A stretch of DNA of 64,000 nt from Owenia fusiformis (taxonomy: Eukaryota > Annelida > Polychaeta > Sabellida > Oweniidae), in the NCBI GenBank assembly GCA_903813345.2, contig CAIIXF020000008.1, positions 21,312,822-21,376,821 of the forward strand, written 5' to 3'. The notes under the pieces are model-generated. The model did no database searches. It was given only the letters and a program-made list of their open reading frames with translations, and had not been told where the DNA came from. Positions 11,973-24,600 of this stretch are shown in pieces. Within the stretch, counting starts at the first letter, position 1, and every line of letters starts with the position of its first letter. The position numbers and the translations under genes were made by a program.

Positions 11973-12275
11973 CCATTTTACAGATTAATTGTGTTAAGAA
12001 TGTGGGTGAGCTTTTGAGATTTGTACTTCAGCTGTCCAGTTCATCATATTTATAGACTGAAAATATAAAATATCAGAATATAGAAATATCAAAATATACA
12101 AGTCTATCAAACCTTTTTTGACATTCGTTTTTTTGATGTTCTTCTCCAGAAATATTTTTGCTTGACAATTATCAGAAAATTGTGTATTTGCATGACATAT
12201 TTTTTCACGCAAAAAAACTGGCGTGACTTCAATTTCTTCAGCAAATGCGTGACAAAAATATGAAGATGCCTCATA

Positions 12276-12590
12276 GGTAGATTTAGATGCGGTAGATTTT
12301 GAAAAAAACAGGAGTTTTTACGGTAGATTTTGAATAAACGGGAGTTATTACAGTAGATTAAAAAAAGGTAGTTTTTGTGATAGATTTTTCAAAAAACAGG
12401 AGTTTTTGAGGTAGGTTCTAAAGGAAACTGGAGTTTTAACGGTAGATTTTCAAAAAAATGAGAGTTTTTTCAGAAGATTTTTCAAAAAACGGGGGTTTTA
12501 CCGTAGATTTTTGAGAAAACAGTATTTTTTCTTATGTTCTGAAAAATGGGAGTTTTACGCTAGATTTTGAAACAACTGGAGTTTTTAGGT
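12276..12590. repeat. Degenerate ~35-bp tandem repeat
   Basis: The words GGTAGATTTTGAAAAAA and GGGAGTTTTTAC recur about eight to nine times with spacing of roughly 30–37 bp and substantial divergence. It lies between the zinc-finger gene and a repeat-rich gene desert. Confidence 0.7.
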
Positions 12591-12600
12591 GAGCCATGTT

Positions 12601-12668
12601 ACATTCTGGGAGCCAATCCTCATTGCTGCGTAACTGGGCTCCAAAATCACCTCAACATTTGAAGAGTT
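12601..12668. repeat. Dispersed repeat, TTCTGGGAG family (copy 1)
   Basis: ATTCTGGGAGCCAATCCT followed by CTCCAAAATCACCTCAAC matches in inverse the left half of the palindrome at 57390–57536. A third, short copy is at 59526–59562. It is a fragment of a MITE family. Confidence 0.6.
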
Positions 12669-12669
12669 G

Positions 12670-14039
12670 GCATTAACGTGTGAACATCCACTTCAACTTT
12701 TTAAGTTTTTATTTGTCATTATGGACACAGTCACAAATTCCACTATATTTGGACTTACTAGGACGGAGGAAATAGAGCTTAAGAATTTATTACATGCTGT
12801 TGCACATTATCCTGTGCCAGGACTATAGTCCTGAGAACGTCTCAATCTTTTGCCTGTACGATTACAACATGGGAGAATTTTCTCATCTTACACTTAAGAT
12901 ACCTACTTCAATAGATTCCTGGGTATTTTAGCATTCTGAATTTGCTTCAGGTGTTAGTACCGTAATCTAACACGAAATTCAAAAATTCTGAACAATACTT
13001 TGCACTTATGGCGTTCGTGACCAACTATGAAACGCTTACCCCCATAGTGTTATATATTAAAACGTACCTATTCATATAGGCATGATATAAGGGTTAGATT
13101 AATTTACATCAAATTATAGGGAGTCGGGTTACTTTTCTAGATATAAGTGTCAATTTATAGTAAGTCGCATTTGCTAACATTTGCTCAGTTCTGAGATGAA
13201 GGCCACACACGTAATAAAAAGGCCAACGTTGGAACTATTTTTGACCTACATTCCTATTTTCCTAATTAAAATGAAAGTTGAACCCTTCCTCTTTATTTTG
13301 ATACAAACAACAGCATGCTAGGTTCTTAAAATTAGGTACGTGTACATATTAACTTTACTCCTCAAAAGTGCAAAAACTTAGCTCCTTATAAGATAATCAC
13401 AATACAGGGGATTGCAACAATTTCGGAAATTCGCGGAGATCAAAGCTGACATTTGCGGGACTTCGCAGGACACGCGAATGAGCCTAATCTGATCAAATTC
13501 GTGGGATAATCCCGCCATTTGCGGGACACTTGACAGATCTGAGTCTGGGGAGCCATAAGTTTCAAAATCTAACATGGCTCTCAAAGTGAGTAAGCAACAG
13601 TATATTATTCATATAAATCTGATCTCCGTATACTGTTATTTGTTGTTATGTTTGCTTATTTTTTACAAAGACCCCCCACGAAGTGCGGTTCTTTGTACCT
13701 TATTCCGGACATAAACCAGTGGATCGGTCACGTGACCTAAAGACCGCCTTTATTACCTTATATGGCATATTGTCAAGGGAACTACTAAGTCGTCATATGA
13801 CGCGATTATTTCTCATATTTCCAGGGCACGGTAATAATAACAAAGGTCAAGAAGGATGATGTACATTAGAACTTTCCACAGCGTTCAAATGATGTCACGA
13901 CAAGATCCAATGAGTTTCAATCAGGGTCCAGATGTCATTCACTAGGGATTTAATTGGACTTTTTGAGATTTGTTGTATATTTTTGGGCTATAAGACACCA
14001 CAATATACTGAAATATGTGCTTAAGTTACATGATTGTTT
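12670..14039. other. Gene-free stretch
   Basis: No convincing exon on either strand. A short AT-rich open frame around 13378–13584 (minus) overlaps GCGGGAC-type repeated words and is not counted as a gene. No elements with clear ends were found. Confidence 0.4.
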
Positions 14040-14067
14040 TATGTCACCGTGTAGAGATGGTGACATA
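14040..14067. repeat. Hairpin terminus related to the 58-kb element
   Basis: TATGTCACC and GGTGACATA form a 9-bp stem around a 10-nt loop. The stem is the same as that capping the tandem-repeat element at 58061. No tandem array or opposite end is evident here, so it may be a solo or truncated end. Confidence 0.5.
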
Positions 14068-14386
14068 ATGAAGTTTGTTAGAGTTTATTCGTATATTTAA
14101 ACTTTTTCTTGGTAAATGCAATACTGCATCAAAACACAAAAAAAAACAGATATAGAAATTGTGTTCACAGTTTGAAAATCTGATTTAAAACTCCTTGCAA
14201 AATGTAACATAACGTAAAAGAGCACGAAGCGCTATCTATATTGTTCTTGGTAAAAAAGTCATTTACAAAAATAACAATAGAGTTCCTTACTTGTAAGTCA
14301 CCCTACCCCATCCAGAACAGTATACCAGTAGCCAAATAGTATAAGTGGCGCTACATACTTCTGTGACAATATAACCATTTACTTAA

Positions 14387-15139
14387 GGTGCTATGGAAGT
14401 TAACAGGAAATGACAAAACAGGAAGTGACAATTTTTTTTGCATTTTTAGACATTTTTTGAACAAAGATAACAGAGTTCTGGTTTGACCTCCAGTCAATTT
14501 AACTATTTCCACATATCATTTACATGACCAGGATCACAATGTGCATGGTCAGAATGACCCTAAACATGATGAAATAACCTTTTCAGCCCTTTGAAAGTAT
14601 GACTGAAAAAAGCTAAAAGTAGGAGCAAAGGGAAGGTCACTGAACAGAATCTTTTGAATTTTTCAGAAAATGTGACCAATATAATGCTCTAAATGATACA
14701 ATCTTTGAAAATTTAGAAAATTGTCTGAAACAAAAATGACGGTCATAAAAAGGAAAAAAGTTTGCTTTTCAAATCAGTTTTTTCATTTTTTTTCTTTTCT
14801 ATAAATGATATTAAATTTTTAAAGATTGTATCATTTAGAGCAATATATTAAGCACATTTTCTGAAAAATTCAAAAGATTCTGTTCAGTGACCTTTCCTAC
14901 CTCCTACTTTTAGCTATTTTTCAGTCACATTTTCATAGGGCTGAAAATGTTATTTCATCATGTTTAGGGTCATTCTGACCATGAACATTGTGATCCTGGA
15001 CCTGTAAATGGTATTTGGAACAAGTTGAATTGACTGGAGGTCAAAACAGAACTCTGTTATCTTTGTTCAAAAAGTGTCAAAAATGAAAAAAATGTTGTCA
15101 CTTCCTGTTTTGTCATTTCCTGTTAACTTCCATAGCACC
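14387..15139. mobile_element. Large palindromic element flanked by TTAA
   Basis: Ends GGTGCTATGGAAGTTAACAG and CTGTTAACTTCCATAGCACC are exact inverses, directly flanked by TTAA (14383–14386 and 15140–15143). The arms pair over roughly 340 bp, for example AGGGTCATTCTGACCATG against CATGGTCAGAATGACCCT. The whole 0.75-kb unit is therefore a fold-back. TTAA is the target of piggyBac-type transposases, but the ends are not CCC…GGG, so the class is uncertain. Confidence 0.85.
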
Positions 15140-15772
15140 TTAATAGATTCCACTAAAAGCAACATTTCACTATCACTCCATGATCTTTTCCGCCCCTTAT
15201 ACCTAACTTCGGGTCTTTGTAGTTTTTCAGTGATTTTTTCACTGGATTATCTTGTTAGTTCAAAGGTTGAAAGGAAAAGGCTAAGAAAAAATGAACGGAA
15301 GTTGACTGGAATTGAGCGATTACGTGAAGATTATCTTCTCCATGATACCAATATAGAAACATAGGGATATATAGTATACAACCTATAGTACTAAGTTACA
15401 TGCATTGTGGTATGTGGTTCGGTAATAAGACAATGCTCTAAAGATCTCACCTGGATTTTTCAGACACTCGAAATCCATTTTGTTTTCCGGTAAAATTGCG
15501 AACGTTTTTTTTTGACACCGCACGTACTTTTTGCAATCTTCAATCACCCAAAAATTAGTATATAATTTTTGTTAGAAGAATCGTGACTTTGATTCTTTCA
15601 GGTGTCCATAACTTTAAAATGGTGTGCATCAGTATGGGTATACCTGAAATTCATTCATTTGAGACCTTGTCGTTTCAAGATTTTGGCATTTTTATCTAGA
15701 CATCCCCAAATTTTAAAAAATAAAGCTTAAATATGTTTTACATCTTATAGTAGTTCTGTACTGACGTGTCGC

Positions 15773-16663
15773 AAAAAGGTGGCGAATTTATTTTTTAAGG
15801 GTATCGCGTGAATGTAACTTTGATTCCCCGGATTATAAAACAATATTCTAATAAAAGTTATATATCATTTTAAAGCTGTTTCAATGAAGTTTTTAGATCA
15901 ACTACACTCCGTTCACAATTCTTGCGCGTTCTTTTTTAAAAAAGAGTTTTTACCAAAACATCTGGCAAATATCCCCTGTTGACACGTTACATTTTGAATT
16001 ATTTTTCGTCTTTAAACGCTCATAACTCAAACAATATATGACTACTGATTAAACTTATTTTTCGTCTTGATAAAGGTAGATAGAAGTTTTATTTCAAAGG
16101 ATGAATTTTAGTAAGGGTCCCATATTGTGACGTCACAGAGTTTGAAAAATAGAATCTGTTGACAGCGACCTTTTTTGCTCATTTTTTGTTACCTTCAACT
16201 TTTCAGGTGTACATTAAACAAAAAAAACGAGATCAATTTTTAATAAATCATACATGATTATTTTGCTCTTAAACTCTAGTTTACTAATAAATAGTTGATT
16301 TTGTTCGCAAAAGTATGTGTTTTCTGTTGTATGTGGAAAAGAAGAGGACGAAAGGTTTTCAAAATTCATTAAAATAGGGCTGATTTACGCCATTCGCCTA
16401 TTTTCAAGCACAGCAACACGTATATTTATTTCACCTAAAATATCAATTGATTCGTGTTTTATGATGCTCCTAGCCCATTAACAATATATATATGATATCA
16501 CAGTTATTCGTCTAAAACGTTTTGAGATATAGAGGTAAATGTGGAGGACGAAAGGATTTTCATTTTTCTCAAAAACGTCACATTCTATCATGTTAAAAGC
16601 GAGAATCCTCTGGATTACGCCACAAAATGTAACAATGCGTGCGCGACCTTTTTGCGACACATC
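15773..16663 (+). mobile_element. 0.9-kb DNA element with 3-bp target-site duplication, copy 1
   Basis: Ends GACGTGTCGCAAAAAGGTGG and CGACCTTTTTGCGACACATC, flanked by ACT on both sides (15770–15772 and 16664–16666). A full second copy lies in the opposite orientation at 37860–38766. No transposase frame is present. Confidence 0.85.
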
Positions 16664-16666
16664 ACT

Positions 16667-17917
16667 ACAAATCCAAATGTACCATTATTCATTGCCCATT
16701 AAAAAAGTTATATTAAAAAAGTTGTATGAAAGCAGGTCATGTTTTGCCCCCTGAGGTACCTACTTTTGCTAATAGTCAGTGTATTATTTATCCATAAGAA
16801 TGGTTACTATTCTTATTATTTTGGGAGAATTTAAACATTTTCACCCATTTTTGCACTTCGAATCCATTTTAACTTCATCAATTTTTAACACATCGTGAAT
16901 CTTTTTAGAGATATTGTATAATTGAGATTGTAAAGAATAGATTGGTAGGTGAATTGTTCATGTTGTTCGTAATTTTGTCACCCCCATAGATCTCGTGCTT
17001 CATGAAATTGTGAAAGATGCACAGGTGTTCACCGAAAAAAAAGAATTAAATATATATATTTATATAATATTTATTGAGCCTTGGGACCAACAGGCGGAAT
17101 CTGACAGAGCGGTCCATGGGGGAGCATGCTATGTTTTATCATGGACTTTAGGAGGTCCGTGGTTTTATAAAAACACTATGAAATTTTCACAATTTTTTTT
17201 AACTCATGACCATGTTTTGTTATACGGCCGTATACCAAAGAAAACTATACTTACTCGATACTCCATACAATGTATCTATCATTTGGTAACCTTCACTTCT
17301 GTTTTGACCAACAGATTTTATTAACTACAATCGATGGTTAATGAGGTGTTATTGTTTTTCATCAATCATTTTTACATGGTCCCCCAAATAATTCATATTT
17401 TATATCTTACATTAACCTTGAAATCTTGATAACAACTGCTTTTTCATTTCCCCTATTATCTTTCTTTTGAAATATGAAAATCATGACATCGATTGCTTAC
17501 CCTGCGTGCAGAGTCTAGTTAAACTACGAATTTAAAGTTAAGACGAAGCTCTCTTTTGAGAAGTGAAGTCAAACGAATGCAAAGGGTATCGATTGCTGGT
17601 TCTGGGATCCTGCATCGATTATCAGAGTTTTAGGTGTCTTGGGAAGAATATCAGACTTCAAAGTTGTGGGATGTTCAATGATCCATGAACTAGCAAGAAT
17701 AACGTACTTTACGATAAAACTTACAGTCAATGTGATATTTTTTCATTCTAGACATCAAAAGGTGGTTCTTTATGTTCGTTCATTATCTTTTCGTTTTTAC
17801 AATAAGTACGAAATGCTATCTTCAACAATAAAACTTTTAAATTGCTTATAAATCTATGCAATGGTTTACAGCTGTGCAATGATTACGACTGAGTAGGTTA
17901 TAAAGAAAAGGTTGTCT
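16667..17917. other. Gene-free AT-rich stretch
   Basis: Short open frames only, with no coding signature, no splice-flanked exon and no element with recognisable ends. Confidence 0.35.
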
Positions 17918-17921
17918 TTAA

Positions 17922-19825
17922 CCCTAATGTGTACAACGTATTTTTCATAACAGTAATGGACAGGTTTTTCTTTAAGGTACCATATTGCATTATTGTAGGT
18001 CATTCAAAATTCTCGAGGGAGGTGTATTAAAATCTCAAAAAGTGGTCAAACGGAGTCAAAAGTAGGTCAAAGTTACACAGGGGTGAGCTTTTTTCGCGTT
18101 TTTTACTTTTTTTAGTCAAAAACAACATATTATGTTTTTTAAGCCAGAAAAGTGTACCCAATGTGATAGATGTATATAGTATCTACCTTTTTAGGACAAA
18201 AAAACGTGGGTAAATACGTATACCTTTTCTAGATCCAGAGATAGGTAATTTAGTCGAAACTTTGACGAAATGAAATATCGAAAAATGGGGGGATGGGAGA
18301 CGAATCACAGCCCATGACCTAAAATGCTGAATAGATAATAATATTTTAAAAATAACCTCTCTCGGCTAGCGAAAGCGCAATCTCGCGTGTTGAAAATACG
18401 TTTATTTGAGCCAGAAGTTGCAGCATTGACATATTTTCACGGTATATTTTGCTTCTTATTATAGATGCCATATGTTTCTACTAGTACACAATCGAAATAT
18501 TACAGGATCACATATTTGGCTCTATATTAACTGATTTATGAAAAATATGTTTAAATAAATAAAGCCACCCGAGATGACAGAATTTTTTTCTCACAGACTA
18601 TAACTTCAAATACAATTGACTCTTACCCACTTGTTTGTTACATACTTCAAATAATTGTGTAATATTTTGATGCATATACAGGATGGGCAAAAAACAACCC
18701 AAGTTTAAGGATGAATTCATGTAATATAATTTTAAACCGTACCATGTATTGAATATCAATTTAAAGGTAAATCATTTCCTAACGATATGACTCCATCTGA
18801 TTGAAAAATCGTTGTTTTCTTGTAGAGTTAGAGGCTAAAATTGACACCAGGGGTGTCATGAGCGACCAAAAATTCATTCACTGCGAACTTTCAAATTGTG
18901 GAAAATGGAGGGAAATTTAAACTTTGGCACCTTTATATACATATACATTTATACATGTATCGTACAAAATTCAGCAATAATACTTATATATTTTAATCAA
19001 TTATCAATTTTGTATTACTCTTAAATGATGATTCAGACAAGCATATTGAGTGCAGCTGTGATTGCAATATAGAGGGAAATTTGGGAAATTTCATTTTTTG
19101 ATTTTTTGATCACTCACGGCACCCCTGGTGTCAATTTTAATCTCTAACTTCACGAGAAACACGGCTTTTTCAATTGGATGGTGTCCTTTTGTTAGAAAAT
19201 GATTATCTTTGAAATGATATATAATACATGACATGGTTTGACGTATATCGTGTGAATCATTCATCTTTAAACTTGGGTATTGTTTTTTGGCCCACCCTGT
19301 ATATTCTCAAATTTGTAAATTATATGCATATTAAGACATGTAAGATGGAAAATGACAAAAAATTGCCGCGAAATGGAAAAATCTGTATGGGAGACAAAAT
19401 AGAATTATTTCTACAAAACTAATAAAGATATGGTTAATTGTTTTGCAGACATCTATTTTTACACACATTATTTGGATCGAAACGCGAGTCGCGGACAATA
19501 TAATATTGAAAACTTCGTATCTCAGTCAATAAATGTCAGATTACCTTGTAGCCTTATTTGAAAGCGTATTCAAGTTCACTATACTATATGGTATATATCC
19601 AAAGGAAAACAAATAGAACCAGCTTATATTTTGATTCTTTGAAACCATAGAGAAAAAGAAATCCCAAGTTCCCACTATCTTAACTCAGCCACTTACCCCC
19701 GATCACCTCGATTTTTGCACCAAAATGATCTTTTCTGTAGCTATAGGTACTAGGGATATAAAAAAATTGTTGGCAGAGAAGAACCGGGGAAAAATCCGGA
19801 TGAGGGGGTCATGTACACATTAGGG
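17922..19825. mobile_element. piggyBac-type non-autonomous element (1.9 kb)
   Basis: Ends CCCTAATGTGTAC and GTACACATTAGGG are inverse repeats, directly flanked by TTAA (17918–17921 and 19826–19829). TTAA-CCC…GGG-TTAA is the signature of piggyBac transposons. No long frame is present, so it depends on a transposase from elsewhere. A second element (18679–19299) is nested inside it. Confidence 0.85.
18679..19299. mobile_element. Nested mariner-like fold-back element
   Basis: CAGGATGGGCAAAAAACAAC and its inverse ending GGCCCACCCTG lie between TA dinucleotides (18677–18678 and 19300–19301). The arms pair for about 200 bp, including GACACCAGGGGTG / CACCCCTGGTGTC. It lies inside the piggyBac-type element and therefore inserted later. 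Confidence 0.8.
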
Positions 19826-20098
19826 TTAAAGATGTCTCGGGTAAAAGTAGTACTAACGTTTATTATGTTGTATAATGTTTGTGTACTTTATGAATAAAAA
19901 AAACCTCTTAGATTTTAATGGGAAAATGATCCAATGGCTATGTTGAATGGACAGACACTGATCTGGATATGCTCAATAGTCACGTAAAATTATCGCTCAT
20001 CACCGTTTATTTACGTTATTAAAGGGCCTTTCCAGATATTAAATGCCAATACATAAAAACGAGCACTGATATTAATAACTTGGCTTCATTTATTACAG

Positions 20099-20248
20099 CA
20101 AAGATCACTGGAGAGATTATCTGACATTCTCCTTGGACTATAAAATATTTACCTACAGTAAAAAAGCTATCAAAGAAAACTGCAGATACTATGCCTCGCT
20201 ATTGTACTTTCCCAGTGAATGGCTCAAGTGGGAATCACTGGCTGAAAG
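20099..20248 (+). CDS. Orphan coding exon, unrecognised
   Basis: A 150-bp segment between a strong 3' splice site (TTTATTACAG) and a strong donor (AAAG|GTAAGT) is open throughout one frame. It enters at phase 2 and leaves at phase 2, encoding 49 complete residues rich in aromatic and charged positions, with motifs DHWRDYLTFSLDYKIFTYS and NCRYYASLLYFPSEWLKWES. Composition looks like real protein rather than chance in AT-rich DNA. I do not recognise the family and found no partner exon between the preceding transposons and 21.6 kb. It may be an exon of a longer gene spanning this desert, or a relic of one. Confidence 0.4.
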
Positions 20249-21633
20249 GTAAGTCTTACATTAACTCGTCGTGTTACTAGTATATAGGTAATTTTCATAT
20301 TTTATAAATGTCATGTTGAACTTTTAAGAGTTAAATGTGTAGCGTAAAATACACATTTAATAAATTCTGGGATTCGATTTAGTCTTGATTGGGTAAATGG
20401 CTATAGGGCGAGATGATCTCTGGTGGCTAATGAGAAAATATATAAAATTGATCTTCATCTAAGGACACAGTTATGAGAATCAAATGGAAAATGAAAGGTT
20501 GTTTTTAACAGGAAATGAATTAATACAAATCAATAACATTACTGAAAAACAGTGATTGCAATTTTGTTCCGCAGTGCAACATTGCAATGTTTGATGCACT
20601 ATATGACAGCATTGTGCGAAACGCAAAACGCAAACGCAACGCGCCTACAGCATTGTATAAATCATATATTTATTTTTGCCGATAATCAGAATATAAAATT
20701 CGATGATCATCTTTTTGAAAAATAGGTCAAGGTTGTCATCTCTCAATTTACGTTTTCAATTTTGATGGATATCCCAACAATCAGTGAAATTTATAGCCTA
20801 CTATTAATGAGCTAGCAAAATCATCTGAATCAATATATTATCTAAGCTAGCGTGCCTGATGAGAGAACACAAATACATTTCAGATTTAGTTTCCGAAGAT
20901 GAAATGTGTACAAGTCAAAAAAAAAGTTAACACAAACTGATCTTATCTGACATGTTTAACTAGTGATACGATGGTTGTTGTTAGTAGTTATTCGCATCTC
21001 ATATTAATCCTCGAATTTGTGTAGATAGAGGATAAGATTTCCGTACCTGAATCCCGCATTGTTTCACACAGATGATGACATTAATTGAATGAATTAAATT
21101 TTCATATAGATAAAACTTGATATGCAAATGCAATACCTCATTTGTAATTCCAAGTGGCATCAGTTTGACTTGTTATTCTGGTTATATTGCCAGATGTAAT
21201 AAGTAATTACAAAAGAGAAATTAGTCATTTAGTCATACATAAAACGTTGATAAGAAGCCATAAATAATTAATTAATATCTCTTCGGAATATCATATGCAT
21301 ATATATCTTTATTTGCTTATCGTCTAAATCTGACTCAGTCAAATGAATGTCTGAATTGAATATGTTATTATTTGTAATTGATTGAAAGTGATGGCATCCA
21401 TTCCGTCAAATCATACATCCGTTGATCAATCATGGTATTTCATATTTCGTACTAAATGCCCGAAAAGCCTTACAATTGTGGTGAACCATTGCGTGCCGTT
21501 TTGATAAATAGACATGTTATTATATGTCTCTACTAACATTAAATGTCTATATTTGAGCAAATTATAAAATCAAGTTTACACTGTTCTATACCGTAAAATA
21601 CAGCAATACAATTTTAAGTAGGAATTGGAAGAT
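20249..21633. other. Gene-free stretch before the vWA array
   Basis: AT-rich, with no convincing exon. The 3' part presumably holds the promoter of the first vWA gene, but I see no element I can define. Confidence 0.35.
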
Positions 21634-24600
21634 ATGAAGATGGCGGTGTGTACACCCCTCACCATGGTGATTACGTCATTGCTGTTTCCTGTTTCCTGTC
21701 AAGGTATGGTAGCCTAAAACGACTACAAGCAGTTAAATTAAAAGGAAAAATTAAATATGAATATGAAGTACGAAAGTACATCTGGTGTTACAGATTGGGC
21801 TCAACAGAATTATGAAGAGAAAAACAATTTTGGAGTGTTTCGCAATTTAGAATAAATACAAAAAAACAATGGGACAAAAACAAAAAGAAATAAAAAGCGC
21901 AACGCTCTACAGGGTGGACAGAAATCGATGCACTACACTTTTGTAACGATTTCCAAGTGGTGACATTTTCACTCCCAACAACAACAGGATACGTGAAATT
22001 GTTTTTCAGAGACATCAGCCAATGTCCATATTTCATTTATTCGGGAAAACCAAAGATCTTTACATAATTTTTATTTGAGAAAATTTACACATTTCACCAT
22101 TTGATAAGATATCATGATTTTTAAATGATACATGGGATGGTAACGAATTATATATAGCCGATTGTAAAAATTATACACGTATATTCGTATTTTTCAGGAG
22201 GCTTTGGTATATATCTACCGCCGAGTAAGTATATTAAGATATATAGAAATTACTTGCTGCTTGGTATGGTTATTTTGATATCGTGTTCATAAATGTGTTT
22301 GGTGTGATACAGACATCCAATATACTGTCTAGTACAGCATAACAAAGTTATGTGGTTTTCTCATTAGAAACATGACTGCGTTTTTATAAAAACCCTGTAG
22401 TACAATATTATGAATTTCCGGGCAGTGGGCGGCACGACTTAAAAATGTTAACGTTCACGTTTATTGCAAACAATTTAAGACGGTTTGACCATGAAGACAG
22501 GTATGGCTTTTAGATCCATTCATTATCTCAAAGAAAAATAATAATAAAGTTATTCACACTCGGAGATATTTAGCTAGCAATCAACCCATCGGCGCACTTA
22601 ATGCAAATACTATACTTTATTTTGATGTTTCAAATAGTTCTTGGAAGAAAAAATGAATTCCTCTGAGATTAGTGTTCCCCATGTTATTTCCTCATTGAAA
22701 TAACTCATGGTATCCATTGGTTTCAGCTCATTTTGACCATCCAAATTCAGTGTCTTTGAAGTACCCCGAGGAATCCACGTTTCCTTTTAGGAAATAGAAC
22801 ATGTCTCAAAACACATTCTAATTACGCATTCAACAATATGATAAAAGGTTTCATTTTTTGTGAAAATTAGGTCAACAATTTTGAAAAGGTATGTTGATTA
22901 CTATATCTAGTAGTCCATTGCCCCTTTAATATCACTCAGGTCTGATTAACTTAATTATCATTGTATATATTTTTCTTGAAGATAATGAATGGGTTCGAAA
23001 GATATACCAGTGTTCATGATCAGAAAATATTTATAATTCAAGTTAGAATTGTTTGGAATTGTTTGCGATAACCTACGTGCTCCATTATATAGTGTCAGCG
23101 CATAAACCAGTAAGCCCCGGTATACACCAATGGGACAAAATCCCACTTGTCCCATCGAGTCCCATGAAGTCCCATGGGACCTTGATGACTTTGCCCCATC
23201 GTGCCACATAGAGTCCGATCGAGCCCCATGGAGTCCCATCAAATCCCACCTTGCCACATTGGTGTATACCCCATGGAAAGAATGAACATGTTTATCTGCT
23301 TTTATTAAAAGTATTCTCTACTTTTGCAGCTGGTTCGGGTACATACGGGGACGTCTCAAGTGTAGATGATGGTAAGTAAATTATTATTCTAAGAATACAA
23401 TGGAATCGGGGTTTCGAAGAAGGTCATCCACGGTCTAAAACCTCAACATACTTTCGGCAAAAGCATCGAGGGATTCATGAACCTCTGCGCATGGTTCAAA
23501 GTTTAATGGCAAAGATTACAGCTTTTTGTTTGGCGATATGTTTGCTATTTATTAGATGTTTCTGTTATAATTGATCAGATTTCCATATTGAGTTTTCCAT
23601 TCCAATACTAAATATAAACCTCGGAAAAGTTACTTTAAGTGACACTGCACTATTTAATTTTTGAATAAATCTCATTGGATAATATTTTTGGTTACAATTC
23701 ATTTATCTAAAGTATTGAAAAATCTACATGCAATTCTATATTTTTCAAGAATTTTGGGAATTTTTTCAAATGGTAGAAACTTAAAAAAGAAAAGAAAGAA
23801 AAGCACGTGACAGTATAACTAGAACAGCTCCAAGCTTGGTTTAAATGGGAGATGGGTAGTAATACATTTCATATTACAATAATCATAAATATGAATAACA
23901 AATGTAGCGCATCCTCAATATTCCATTTTGACATTAGTGAAGTCACTTGTTATCTTAACCATTTAAGGTTGCAGAAGCAGTCGTTTTGGGAGCGATAGGT
24001 ATGCGTCTGTAAAGTTTATGGGTGAAGTTCACAAATGTGCTTATTATGAATGTCAGGCTGATGGGCAATATTACATGAAACTTTGTCCTGTGGGAATGGG
24101 TGTGGTGTCAACGTTGATAAAGAAAGGACGTATGGGAGGAATAAGACCCCCTTGTCAAGGAAATGGAGCCTGTAAGGAGACCCTCACAGAGAAAGGAGTT
24201 CGTGAGTGCATAAATATCCGCATGATAATTGCTACTTGTTATTTTTAGATTTTCATCGTATTGTCAGATAAAAACCTCCTCAGTTATATTTGAATGTATT
24301 ACATACCTAGCGAAGCATTTGTATGGAAGTCACTGGGAAAGTTAGCGAGCTATATCCACCGATATTGCCCGATTACCCCGATATAGCCCGCTTACCTCGT
24401 TTTGATATTAGATTTCTTTAATAACCATGATAATATCATGACGTCACGTCATTGATACAAAGTAACCATGGGAACAAAGGCATGTAATACATCAGTTATG
24501 TCACTATGACGTGAAATATGCCTTCGTTCTTGCCCAAATATAGAGCCTCCCAAGGTCGGCCTATATTGGGAGAACTCAGGCATATTTCACGTCATAGTGA

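Noticed and set aside
13378-13584. 68-codon frame on the minus strand
   Set aside because: Built on repeated GCGGGAC-type words with no splice sites or family motif; looks like repeat DNA.
23100-23280. TCCCAT repeats as a CRISPR-like or satellite array
   Set aside because: Animal genome, irregular units, and the block is bounded by 14-bp inverse repeats, so it is a small MITE.
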